DNA of 7,511 nucleotides. Origin: Lentzea aerocolonigenes (GTDB lineage: Bacteria > Actinomycetota > Actinomycetes > Mycobacteriales > Pseudonocardiaceae). The stretch covers positions 1 to 7,511 of the forward strand of contig NZ_JYJG01000281.1 of the NCBI RefSeq assembly GCF_000955955.1, given 5' to 3'. Under the pieces are notes generated by a model. The model saw nothing but the letters and a program-made list of their open reading frames with translations, made no database searches and was not told the DNA's origin. Below are positions 1 to 7,511 of the stretch, in pieces. A program made the translations under genes and the position numbers. Within the stretch, counting starts at the first letter, position 1, and each line of letters opens with the position of its first letter.

Positions 1-28
1 TACTTGCAGACGCCGACAAAGCCAGCGC

Positions 29-1402
29 CTAGAGGCCGCACTTCTTGGGACCCTCGAACACTCCCTCCCGGAACCGCGCCACCCGCGCGAACCCCGGATC
101 CACCGCGTCCTGACCCTTCACGTCCCGCGCCGCGTAGTCGAACTTCAGCAGCACCGTCACGGCCTCGTCGAAGTCACCGGGAGACAGCCCGAACTCGCTG
201 CCCTTCCGCGTGAACACCGCGCCCGTGTACGCGCCTGCCAGGCACAGGGCGGCCGCGGAGGCCTGCTCGCCCTCGGTCGGCTTGCCCAGCACGGCCAGCT
301 CGGCCATGGCGTACCTGGTCGCGATCAGCGTGCCGGTCGCGTAGTCGCCGAGCTCCTTGTGCAGCAACGGCAGCTCGTCCTTGGTGTCGATCTTGATCGT
401 CTTGTCCGCAGGGCAGTACGCCACCGGGCCCTGGTCGCCTGAGCAGTCCGGCTCGGTCTGGGCGGCCTCGGCACGCGGGGACGGCCAGGTCTTGCCCGCC
501 GTCGTCGCCAGCGTCTTGAAGTAGCCGTCCAGGTCGGGCGTCACCGACTCCAGCATCTGCGCGAAAGGCAGGTTGCCGCCGTTCGCGCGGTCGGTGGTCG
601 TCGTGAAGGCGCGCTGGGTGAAGGTGCGGTTCTGCACGGACATCGCCCCGCAGAACTTCGTGCCCTGCTCGTAGCCGTCCTGGAACGCCGCCACGCGGTC
701 GAACGCGCTGCCGTGCGCCTGCTCGTCCTCAGGGGAGGTGCCGACCGGGTCGCGGAACGTGATCAGCGCGCCCAGCGCCTTGTCCAGCGAGTCCGCGTTG
801 ATGTCGAGGCGAGCGGACTTGCCGTCCGTCACGTTGCGCACGAACGACCCCGCGAAGCAGTCGGCCTGCGCCTCGGTGAGGATCGTCGGGTACTTCTCCG
901 GCTCGCGGCGCTCGGCCTCCGGCGTGATGCCCATGCGGTTCTGCACCGCGTGGCCGATCTCGTGGGCCAGCACGACGACCACGGCGGCCTCGCCGAAGCG
1001 GTCCTGCAGCACCGGGAGCAGCGACGCGCGGTCCCAGGCGATGGCGTCGGCGGCCGGGCAGTAGAAGGCGTTGCCCTCGACGTCCGCCGCCTTCTGCGTG
1101 CACGGCGGCGGCTTCGCGGAGGCATCGGCCGTGTCGACCGAGTAGTAACCGCCGGTCAGCGACTTCCACGGCTTGTTGAACGACGCCTGGAACGACTGCT
1201 TCCAGAACTCGTCGATGTCGGTGAGGGCGGTGGCGGCCAGCTTGTCGATGGCGCCGTTGTCCGTGCCCCTGACCTGGATGGTCTCGGACGACGCCTCCTT
1301 CTTCACCACCTTGGCGGCACGGGGACGGCCGGGGACCTGGGCCGTGCACCCCACCGCGAGCAGAGCGGTGAGGACGACCAGCGCGATGCTCCGGAGCGGC
1401 AT
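29..1402 (-). CDS. Lipoprotein neutral zinc metallopeptidase with an inactive second domain copy
   Basis: Predicted 457-residue exported zinc peptidase, tethered to the outer face of the membrane. Residues 1-19 form a lipoprotein signal: Arg4, a hydrophobic core, then a lipobox-like LAVGC with Cys19 as lipidation site. The first domain (about 50-253) has HEIGH at 147-151 (zinc ligands His147 and His151, catalytic Glu148) and EAQAD at 177-181, which supplies a likely third ligand, as in the YpfJ-like neutral zinc peptidases. The second half (about 320-457) repeats this layout, including YCPA, the CLAG block and a terminal Cys-Gly, but TRYAM (362-366) replaces HEIGH, so it looks catalytically dead. 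The ATG at 1402 is chosen because the signal peptide begins there; the longer frame up to 1699 is antisense to the neighbouring gene. No good Shine-Dalgarno is seen. Mycobacterial LpqM is a possible functional analogue (from memory, not aligned). The substrate is unknown. Confidence 0.88.
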   Translation of the reverse strand: MPLRSIALVVLTALLAVGCTAQVPGRPRAAKVVKKEASSETIQVRGTDNGAIDKLAATALTDIDEFWKQSFQASFNKPWKSLTGGYYSVDTADASAKPPPCTQKAADVEGNAFYCPAADAIAWDRASLLPVLQDRFGEAAVVVVLAHEIGHAVQNRMGITPEAERREPEKYPTILTEAQADCFAGSFVRNVTDGKSARLDINADSLDKALGALITFRDPVGTSPEDEQAHGSAFDRVAAFQDGYEQGTKFCGAMSVQNRTFTQRAFTTTTDRANGGNLPFAQMLESVTPDLDGYFKTLATTAGKTWPSPRAEAAQTEPDCSGDQGPVAYCPADKTIKIDTKDELPLLHKELGDYATGTLIATRYAMAELAVLGKPTEGEQASAAALCLAGAYTGAVFTRKGSEFGLSPGDFDEAVTVLLKFDYAARDVKGQDAVDPGFARVARFREGVFEGPKKCGL

Positions 1403-1408
1403 GAGGCC

Positions 1409-1414
1409 ATTGTG
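1409..1414 (-). promoter_or_regulatory. Possible -10 hexamer for the peptidase gene
   Basis: On the minus strand CACAAT matches the actinobacterial -10 pattern at the key A2, A5 and T6 positions. It sits 6 nt before the ATG at 1402, a distance compatible with a leaderless transcript, and the start lacks a clear Shine-Dalgarno. There is no -35 match, so this could easily be chance. Confidence 0.2.
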
Positions 1415-1505
1415 CCTGTCGCTCGGCTTGAGGGGCGTCCTACTCGTCGAACTCAGGCGCATACAGAAGCCAACGTGCCGCGGACTGATCAGGTTCACCG
1501 GGCTG

Positions 1506-1523
1506 AAGTCCATCAGCGGACTT
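1506..1523. repeat. Inverted repeat next to the plus-strand start (operator candidate)
   Basis: Perfect 6-bp arms aagtcc (1506-1511) and ggactt (1518-1523) flank the hexamer atcagc. The right arm ends on the first base of the proposed -10 box at 1523-1528, so a protein bound here would block polymerase. The left arm can also pair with ggact at 1482-1486, so two alternative hairpins are possible if the region is transcribed. Six-base arms can arise by chance; the location is what makes it worth listing. Confidence 0.35.
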
Positions 1524-1528
1524 ACATT
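1523..1528 (+). promoter_or_regulatory. Candidate -10 box for a leaderless transcript
   Basis: TACATT fits the actinobacterial TANNNT -10 pattern. It ends 7 nt before the GTG at 1536, so transcription could start on the first base of the start codon. No purine-rich Shine-Dalgarno lies at a normal distance from this GTG (the nearest, gcgga, ends about 15 nt away), as expected for leaderless translation. No -35 element is recognisable. Confidence 0.4.
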
Positions 1529-1535
1529 TCCAAGC

Positions 1536-2228
1536 GTGCGCGAATTCCTGTTCGCCGCGTTGCTGCTCCTGGGCCCTCCCACGGGAGCCGATCCGGTCAT
1601 GCCGGGATGTGTCGGAGGCATCGCGCCGAACCCGCGCACCGGCATGATCACCGGGCCCGGCACGGTGGAATCCACTCTCGAAGCCGTCCCCGGCGGCATC
1701 TACGACCTGTCCGTCTGGGCGGGCAGCAAGAAGCCGGGTCCGGCGACCGCGATCGGGCTCAGGTTCGAGGACGAGGCCAACGTCCAAACCGGACGGACCT
1801 ACGCCCGCTGGCCACAACAGGACAAGCGGTACAACACCTACGGCATGATCGCGCCGCAGAACGCCGCCACCGTCCGGTTCTTCGCGACGACGACCACCGA
1901 GATCCACTGGACCTGCGTGTTCCTCAGGGTGTCCGCCTACGACCTGGTGCTCGAAGCCGCGCAGAACACCCTGAAGATCACCATCACGAACACCGGCAGC
2001 CTGCCGTTGACCGGCCTGAAGCTCACCGGATGCCCGGACGCAACGCCGTTCGACCTGAAGGACCAGGTCGTCCGCACCTGTCCGGGCACCGCACCGGCGA
2101 CCGCGACGGTGTCCGGCGCGCTCTACTGGAACGGAGCGCTGCCGGACAGGTCAGTCAGCCTCGAGCACGGGCAGAGCCTCGGTCACGGCCTCGGCAGCGG
2201 GGTCGGGAACCAGCCACAGCACACCTGA
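1536..2228 (+). CDS. Small secreted protein with jelly-roll (CBM-like) and Ig-like domains
   Basis: Predicted 230-residue secreted protein of unknown function. From the GTG at 1536, residues 1-18 form a short signal peptide (Arg2, hydrophobic core LFAALLLLG, likely cleavage after TGA before Asp19). Residues about 25-137 contain [13 protein letters not shown] followed by beta-strand-like segments, reminiscent of CBM4/9-type jelly-roll modules. Residues about 140-200 contain [19 protein letters not shown], typical of the Ig-like DUF11/CARDB-type repeats of actinobacterial surface proteins. Four cysteines (25, 127, 166, 182) could form two disulfides. No membrane anchor or sorting signal is seen. 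An in-frame ATG at 1401 is disfavoured because it would bury the signal peptide. Codons keep high third-position GC throughout, supporting real coding. Residues 206-230 are antisense to the 3' end of glgB and match no domain pattern. The sugar-binding idea is inference. Confidence 0.72.
   Translation: MREFLFAALLLLGPPTGADPVMPGCVGGIAPNPRTGMITGPGTVESTLEAVPGGIYDLSVWAGSKKPGPATAIGLRFEDEANVQTGRTYARWPQQDKRYNTYGMIAPQNAATVRFFATTTTEIHWTCVFLRVSAYDLVLEAAQNTLKITITNTGSLPLTGLKLTGCPDATPFDLKDQVVRTCPGTAPATATVSGALYWNGALPDRSVSLEHGQSLGHGLGSGVGNQPQHT
2077..2150. repeat. Long-range inverted repeat with two inner hairpins abutting the glgB stop codon
   Basis: Perfect 9-bp arms cctgtccgg (2077-2085) and ccggacagg (2142-2150) enclose 56 nt. 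Inside lie caccg/cggtg (2092-2096 and 2107-2111) and gcgctc/gagcgc (2118-2123 and 2134-2139), each with a 10-nt loop, so the whole could fold as a three-way junction. On the minus strand it begins directly after the glgB TGA, where an operon terminator is expected, but no U-tract follows. It also lies within the coding part of the plus-strand gene. A 9-bp repeat at this spacing could occur by chance in GC-rich DNA. Confidence 0.3.
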
Positions 2229-4346
2229 CGGCGGCAGCTGCAGCAGAGCGGAGTACGGCCGCCCGTGCCACGGCTTGGCCTCGGCCTCGACGCCACCCAT
2301 GTTGCCCACACCCGAACCGCCGTAGTGCGCGGCATCGGTGTTGACGAGCTCCTTCCACCGCCCCGCGGACGGCAGCCCGACCCGGTAGTCGTGGTGCGGC
2401 ATCCCGGCGAAGTTCGCCACGCACGCCAGTGTCGACCCGTCCTCACCGATGCGCAGGAACGACAGCACGTTGCCGCCGGAGTCGTTCGCGTCGATCCACT
2501 GGAACCCCTCTGGCGTGACGTCGTGCGAGAACAACGCCGCCGCTGTCCTGTACACCGAGTTCAGGTCCCGCAGCAGCGACTGGATGCCCTGGTGCAGGCC
2601 ACCCTGCTCGACGAGGTGCCAGTCCAGCGAACGGGACTCCGACCACTCCTGCTGCTGCCCGAACTCGCCGCCCATGAACAGCAGCTGCTTGCCCGGATGC
2701 GCCCACATGAACGCCAGCAACGAGCGCACACCCGCGGCCTTGTTCCAGTCGTCGCCCGGCATCCGCTGCCACAGCGAGCCCTTGCCGTGCACCACCTCGT
2801 CGTGCGACAGCGGCAGCACGAAGTTCTCGCTCCACGCGTACACCAGCGAGAACGTCATCTCGTTGTGGTGGAACGACCGGTGGATCGGCTCGCGAGACAG
2901 GTAGTGCAGCGAGTCGTGCATCCAGCCCATGTTCCACTTGAACCCGAACCCGAGGCCGCCCAGGTGCGTAGGCCGCGTCACGCCGGGCCACGCCGTCGAC
3001 TCCTCGGCGATCATCACCACGCCGGGGTGCCGCCGGTACACGGTGGCGTTCAGCTCCTGCAGGAACCGCACCGCGTCGAGGTTCTCCCGGCCACCGAACT
3101 CGTTGGGCAGCCACTGGTCCGCCGGCCGCGAGTAGTCGAGGTAGAGCATCGACGCGACGGCGTCCACGCGCAGGCCGTCGAGGTGGAACTCCTCGATCCA
3201 GTACAGCGCGTTGGCGACCAGGAAGTTGCGAACCTCGTTGCGCCCGAAGTCGAAGACGAGCGTGCCCCAGTCGAGCTGCTCACCACGCCGCGGGTCCGCG
3301 TGCTCGTACAGCGGCGTGCCGTCGAACTTCGCGAGCGCCCAGGCGTCCTTGGGGAAGTGCGCGGGCACCCAGTCGACCAGCACGCCGATGCCGCGCTGGT
3401 GCAACATGTCCACGAAGTAGCGGAAGTCGTCCGGCGAGCCGAACCGCGAGGTCGGCGCGTAGTACGAAGTGACCTGGTAGCCCCACGAACCACCGAACGG
3501 GTGCTCGGCGACGGGCAGCAGTTCCAGGTGCGTGAAGCCCATGTCCTCGCAGTAGTCCGCGAGCTCGACCGCCAGCTCCCGGTAGCCGAGACCAGGCTTC
3601 CACGACCCGAGATGCACCTCGTAGATCGACATCGGCGCGTTCGACCACTGGGTGGCCTCGCGCCGCGCCTCCCACTCCGCGTCCTGCCACTGGTACTCGG
3701 ACCGGGTGACCACGGAGGCGGTCTGCGGCGGCTTCTCCGTCGCGAACGCCATCGGGTCGGCCTTCTCGTGCCACACGCCCTGCGCGTCGAGGATCCGGAA
3801 CTTGTACCGCGTGCCCGCGGGGACGTTCGGCAGGAAGACTTCCCACACACCGCTGGAACCCATGGAGCGCAAGGGATTCGCGCGCCCGTCCCAGCCGTCG
3901 AAGTCACCCGTCACGCGCACGCCGCGCGCGTTCGGTGCCCACACCGCGAACGAGACACCGGTGACGTCGCCGGAAGCCGTTTCGTACGAACGGATGTGCG
4001 CGCCGAGCACGTCCCACAACCGTTCGTGCCGGCCCTCGCCGATCAGGTGCAGGTCGAGCTCGCCCACGGTCGGCAGCCACCGGTACGGGTCGTCGACCTC
4101 GACGGTGCGATCGCCGTAGGACACCAGCAGGCGGTAGTCGCCGGGCGCCTCGGGCAGCTCACCTTCGAAGAGCGCGTCGGCGATGCGTGGCAGCTCGACC
4201 TGCTTGTCGCCCCACGACACCGCGACCGACGTGGCGCCGGGCCGCAACGCCCGTGCGACCACCTGGTCGCCGACGGTGTGCACACCCAGCACCGAGTGCG
4301 GGTCGTGGTGCGCACCGGACAGGAGCCGGTCCAGATCGGCCTTCAC
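2151..4346 (-). CDS. glgB: 1,4-alpha-glucan branching enzyme GlgB
   Basis: Cytoplasmic GH13 branching enzyme of 731 residues, usual size for the family. It cuts alpha-1,4 glucan chains and rejoins them as alpha-1,6 branches. An N-terminal beta module (about 10-100) and a CBM48 domain (about 125-205) precede the (beta/alpha)8 catalytic domain (about 240-600) and a C-terminal beta domain. Motifs seen: DWVPAHFP (325-332); GLRVDAV with nucleophile Asp395; MIAEEST with acid/base Glu448; [13 protein letters not shown] with Asp516. These sit exactly 10 residues before the E. coli counterparts 405/458/526 (numbers from memory). The GTG start lies 4 nt after the pep2 stop, with GGAGG inside the pep2 end, so it is cotranscribed and probably translationally coupled. 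After the last core strand (WLVP, about 711-714) there is a roughly 16-residue tail rich in Ala and Glu, and this 3' end overlaps the convergent plus-strand gene by 78 nt. Confidence 0.97.
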   Translation of the reverse strand: MKADLDRLLSGAHHDPHSVLGVHTVGDQVVARALRPGATSVAVSWGDKQVELPRIADALFEGELPEAPGDYRLLVSYGDRTVEVDDPYRWLPTVGELDLHLIGEGRHERLWDVLGAHIRSYETASGDVTGVSFAVWAPNARGVRVTGDFDGWDGRANPLRSMGSSGVWEVFLPNVPAGTRYKFRILDAQGVWHEKADPMAFATEKPPQTASVVTRSEYQWQDAEWEARREATQWSNAPMSIYEVHLGSWKPGLGYRELAVELADYCEDMGFTHLELLPVAEHPFGGSWGYQVTSYYAPTSRFGSPDDFRYFVDMLHQRGIGVLVDWVPAHFPKDAWALAKFDGTPLYEHADPRRGEQLDWGTLVFDFGRNEVRNFLVANALYWIEEFHLDGLRVDAVASMLYLDYSRPADQWLPNEFGGRENLDAVRFLQELNATVYRRHPGVVMIAEESTAWPGVTRPTHLGGLGFGFKWNMGWMHDSLHYLSREPIHRSFHHNEMTFSLVYAWSENFVLPLSHDEVVHGKGSLWQRMPGDDWNKAAGVRSLLAFMWAHPGKQLLFMGGEFGQQQEWSESRSLDWHLVEQGGLHQGIQSLLRDLNSVYRTAAALFSHDVTPEGFQWIDANDSGGNVLSFLRIGEDGSTLACVANFAGMPHHDYRVGLPSAGRWKELVNTDAAHYGGSGVGNMGGVEAEAKPWHGRPYSALLQLPPSGVLWLVPDPAAEAVTEALPVLEAD

Positions 4347-4350
4347 GTTT

Positions 4351-5669
4351 CTACTCGCCTCCGCTGGTCATCCGGGCGATCGACGACAGCGGAACCGTCA
4401 ACCACTCCGGCCTGTTGGCGTGCTCGTAAGCGACCTCGTAGACCGCCTTGTCCAGTTCGAACGCGCGCAGCAGGTGCGCGTTGTCCCGCGGGTCTGCCGC
4501 CACCTCGGCGTACCCGTCGCAGAACGCCGCCCGGTTGCGCTTCGTCCACTCCATCGCGCGGTAGGCGAGCTGGTCGTCGTCGGGCTGGCCGACCAGCAGC
4601 TGCCGGGCCGCGTAGTCGAACGACCTCAGCATCCCCGCCACGTCCCGCAACGGCGACCGCAGTGCGTTGCGCTCCTCGACGGTGGCCGCGGGCTCGCCTT
4701 CGAAGTCGATCAGCAACCACCCGTGCACGGTCCGCAGCACCTGACCGAGGTGCAGGTCGCCGTGGATGTGCTGGATCGGGATCTCCCCGACGTGCTGCCG
4801 GGCGTCCTCGAACGTGGCGCGCAACGCGTCCTCGTAGCGGCCCAGTTCGGGCACCGACGCCAGCACGGTGTCGAGGCGCTGCTGCATCCCGGCGATGGCG
4901 GTGGAGATCGCGTCCGGGCCGGCGATCCTGCTGCCGAGCGCCTCGACGAGGTCCGCGTGCACCTTCGCCACCGCGTGCCCGAGCCGTTGCGCCTCGCCGG
5001 CGAAGTCGCCGCCGACCTCGTCCGCGTGCAGGTCGGCCTCTGCCATCAGGTCGCGCACCGAGGTGGTGGCCATGGCCCAGCCCTCGACCGCGTCCGGCAT
5101 GAACTCCTGCAGCATGCCGAGCGTGATCGGGATGCAGTCCCAGTCCGTCTCGATCGACCCGAGCGGGCGGGCGATGTGCTCGCAGCCGACGGAGCGCAGC
5201 GCCTGGTGCATCTCCAGGTCCCGGTTCCCGCCGAAGACGATCTTGCGGAAGATCTTCAGGATGTACTGCTGGCCGTAGATCAGCGACGTGTTCGACTGCT
5301 CCACGCCGATCGGCCGTCCGCGCAGCCCGGTGCGCAGCTCGACGCCGGGCTCGTGGCGGAAGTGGATCGTGCCAGCCGTCGCGTTCGCCGCGATCTTGGC
5401 GAGCAGCTGCTCGTTGCGCTCGGGGTCGGCCGTCGCGTCGAAGCCGTCGGCGTCCTCGCTCACCAGCAGCTGGTACATCTCGGTGCGGCCGGGTTGCTCG
5501 ACCTCGACCAGCACGTGCACGAGGTCGCCGTCGAGCGGCGTTGTCCTCAGTGGACGGACCGAGGTGATCGGCTGGTCCTTGCCGCCGAACCAGCGCAGCG
5601 CCGGCAGTAAGCCGGGAAGCGCCGTGACCAGCTTGTCGGTCAGCTCGTCGGGTTCGATCATGCGCGGGT

Positions 5670-5673
<4 letters not shown>
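4351..5673 (-). CDS. pep2: Maltokinase Pep2/Mak
   Basis: Cytoplasmic ATP-dependent maltokinase of 440 residues, which makes maltose-1-phosphate, the donor for GlgE. It has the aminoglycoside-phosphotransferase-like fold. Visible hallmarks are RWFGGK (27-32) in the N-terminal cap, [14 protein letters not shown] with Lys140 as probable ATP-binding lysine, the catalytic loop [10 protein letters not shown] (302-311) with Asp306 as base, and LIDFEGEP with Asp323 as metal ligand. Length and motifs fit the stand-alone actinobacterial maltokinases; in mycobacteria this enzyme forms a complex with TreS. The GTG start overlaps the treS stop as GTGA. An ATG four codons later (at 5661), preceded 11 nt upstream by GAGG, is an alternative start. 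Codon 22 is TTA, the only TTA found in any gene here, so translation may depend on the rare Leu-UUA tRNA (bldA type). The function call is firm; the regulation is inference. Confidence 0.95.
4358..4362 (-). promoter_or_regulatory. Ribosome binding site of glgB inside the pep2 3' end
   Basis: On the minus strand GGAGG lies 11 nt before the GTG at 4346, inside the last codons of pep2. It supports the GTG as the glgB start and suggests that ribosomes finishing pep2 reinitiate on glgB. Confidence 0.6.
5608..5610 (-). promoter_or_regulatory. In-frame TTA leucine codon early in pep2
   Basis: Codon 22 of pep2 (18 if translation starts at the ATG at 5661) is TTA, followed by CTG, in the stretch [10 protein letters not shown]. 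The other taa trinucleotides inside the minus-strand genes (1146-1148 and 4427-4429) are out of frame, and I found no in-frame TTA in the plus-strand gene. In Streptomyces such codons are read by the bldA tRNA and often mark developmentally controlled genes. Whether that holds for this organism is unknown. Confidence 0.6.
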
Positions 5674-7470
<1,797 letters not shown>

Positions 7471-7478
<8 letters not shown>

Positions 7479-7511
7479 GATTTCCCACCTCGTCGGGGGT
7501 GTAGTGGCTCT
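7471..7511 (-). CDS. Possible 3' end of an upstream gene overlapping treS
   Basis: Reading in from the window edge on the minus strand, one frame gives [12 protein letters not shown] and then TGA at 7473-7471, inside the second and third codons of treS. Most of its codons end in G or C, unlike the alternative frame that stops at 7477-7475. If real, it overlaps treS by 8 nt and would be the preceding operon gene. GlgE is the likely candidate from pathway context only; 12 residues are too few to recognise a family. It could equally be noncoding leader. Confidence 0.28.
7485..7490 (-). promoter_or_regulatory. Ribosome binding site of treS
   Basis: On the minus strand AGGTGG lies 6 nt before the ATG at 7478. 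It settles the treS start and argues that treS initiates independently rather than only by coupling. Confidence 0.7.

Larger units (their letters stand above)
1403..1535. promoter_or_regulatory. Divergent intergenic promoter/operator region
   Basis: This 133-bp spacer separates the divergent starts of the lipoprotein peptidase (minus) and the secreted jelly-roll protein (plus), so it must hold both promoters unless they lie inside the genes. It is rich in short symmetric elements between 1480 and 1523: a perfect ctgatcag palindrome (1485-1492), an inverted repeat aagtcc/ggactt (1506-1511 and 1518-1523), a second one ctga/tcag (1503-1506 and 1513-1516), and a direct repeat gcggact at 1480-1486 and 1516-1522. 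No convincing -35 box was found in either direction. A shared regulator is an inference from the layout. Confidence 0.55.

Noticed and set aside
1146..1148. TTA codon in the peptidase gene
   Set aside because: It is out of frame; the codons are GGT TAC TAC (Gly-Tyr-Tyr).
1401..1535. Longer form of the plus-strand gene from the ATG at 1401
   Set aside because: It would put the hydrophobic signal segment after about 45 Arg/Leu-rich residues and fill the whole divergent promoter spacer. The GTG at 1536 gives a normal signal peptide.
1480..1535. TPP riboswitch on the minus strand, because GAACCTGATC is present
   Set aside because: The core string matches, but the following conserved part (TAAT, then CC-GCG and AGGGA) and the CTGAGA arm are missing. 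The downstream gene is a peptidase, not a thiamine gene.
1403..1699. N-terminal extension of the peptidase to an ATG at 1699
   Set aside because: The extension is antisense to the secreted-protein gene and would place the lipoprotein signal peptide about 100 residues inside the protein. The ATG at 1402 gives a proper signal peptide.
713..2344. 543-codon plus-strand open frame spanning the peptidase, spacer and secreted-protein region
   Set aside because: Its composition is Arg/His-rich with no domain pattern. It conflicts with the peptidase and with the better-supported plus-strand gene in another frame.
4427..4429. Second TTA codon in pep2
   Set aside because: The trinucleotide is out of frame; the real codons there are GCT TAC (Ala-Tyr).
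2265..5102. 945-codon open frame on the plus strand across glgB and pep2
   Set aside because: It is antisense to two firmly identified enzymes and its translation is a low-complexity run of Arg, Pro, Val and His. This is the usual antisense shadow in GC-rich DNA.
4183..5610. 475-codon plus-strand open frame antisense to pep2
   Set aside because: It is a shadow of pep2 codons, has no motifs and no ribosome site.

Overview
The window is high-GC DNA with strong G/C preference at third codon positions, GTG as well as ATG starts, densely packed genes and long spurious antisense reading frames. Together with the gene set (treS, a Pep2-type maltokinase, a glgB of the GlgE-pathway kind, and an exported HEXXH lipoprotein) this points to a filamentous or mycobacteria-like actinomycete. 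A Pseudonocardiales member would fit, but the genus cannot be fixed from sequence reading alone.

Right two thirds (2151-7478, all minus strand, read right to left): a tightly packed alpha-glucan/trehalose operon. Trehalose synthase (treS) overlaps maltokinase (pep2) by 4 nt, and pep2 is followed after 4 nt by the GTG start of the branching enzyme (glgB). TreS interconverts trehalose and maltose, Pep2 phosphorylates maltose to maltose-1-phosphate, and GlgB adds alpha-1,6 branches to the glucan that the maltosyltransferase GlgE builds from maltose-1-phosphate. GlgE is not visible here. The last 41 bases may hold the 3' end of an upstream gene that overlaps the treS start. The only TTA (Leu) codon found in any of the genes is codon 22 of pep2.

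Left third (29-2228): two exported proteins read divergently from a 133-bp spacer. On the minus strand is a lipoprotein with an HEXXH metallopeptidase domain followed by a second copy of the domain that has lost its active-site residues. On the plus strand is a small secreted protein with a jelly-roll-like, possibly carbohydrate-binding domain and an Ig-like domain. Its 3' end runs 78 nt into the 3' end of glgB on the opposite strand. The spacer carries overlapping inverted and direct repeats, and a -10 hexamer placed so that the plus-strand mRNA could be leaderless.

The core operon is a known system. The less ordinary points are the early TTA codon in pep2, the degenerate domain duplication in the peptidase, the orphan secreted protein with its antisense overlap, and the compact divergent promoter region. 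I found no mobile elements, CRISPR arrays, tRNA or rRNA genes.
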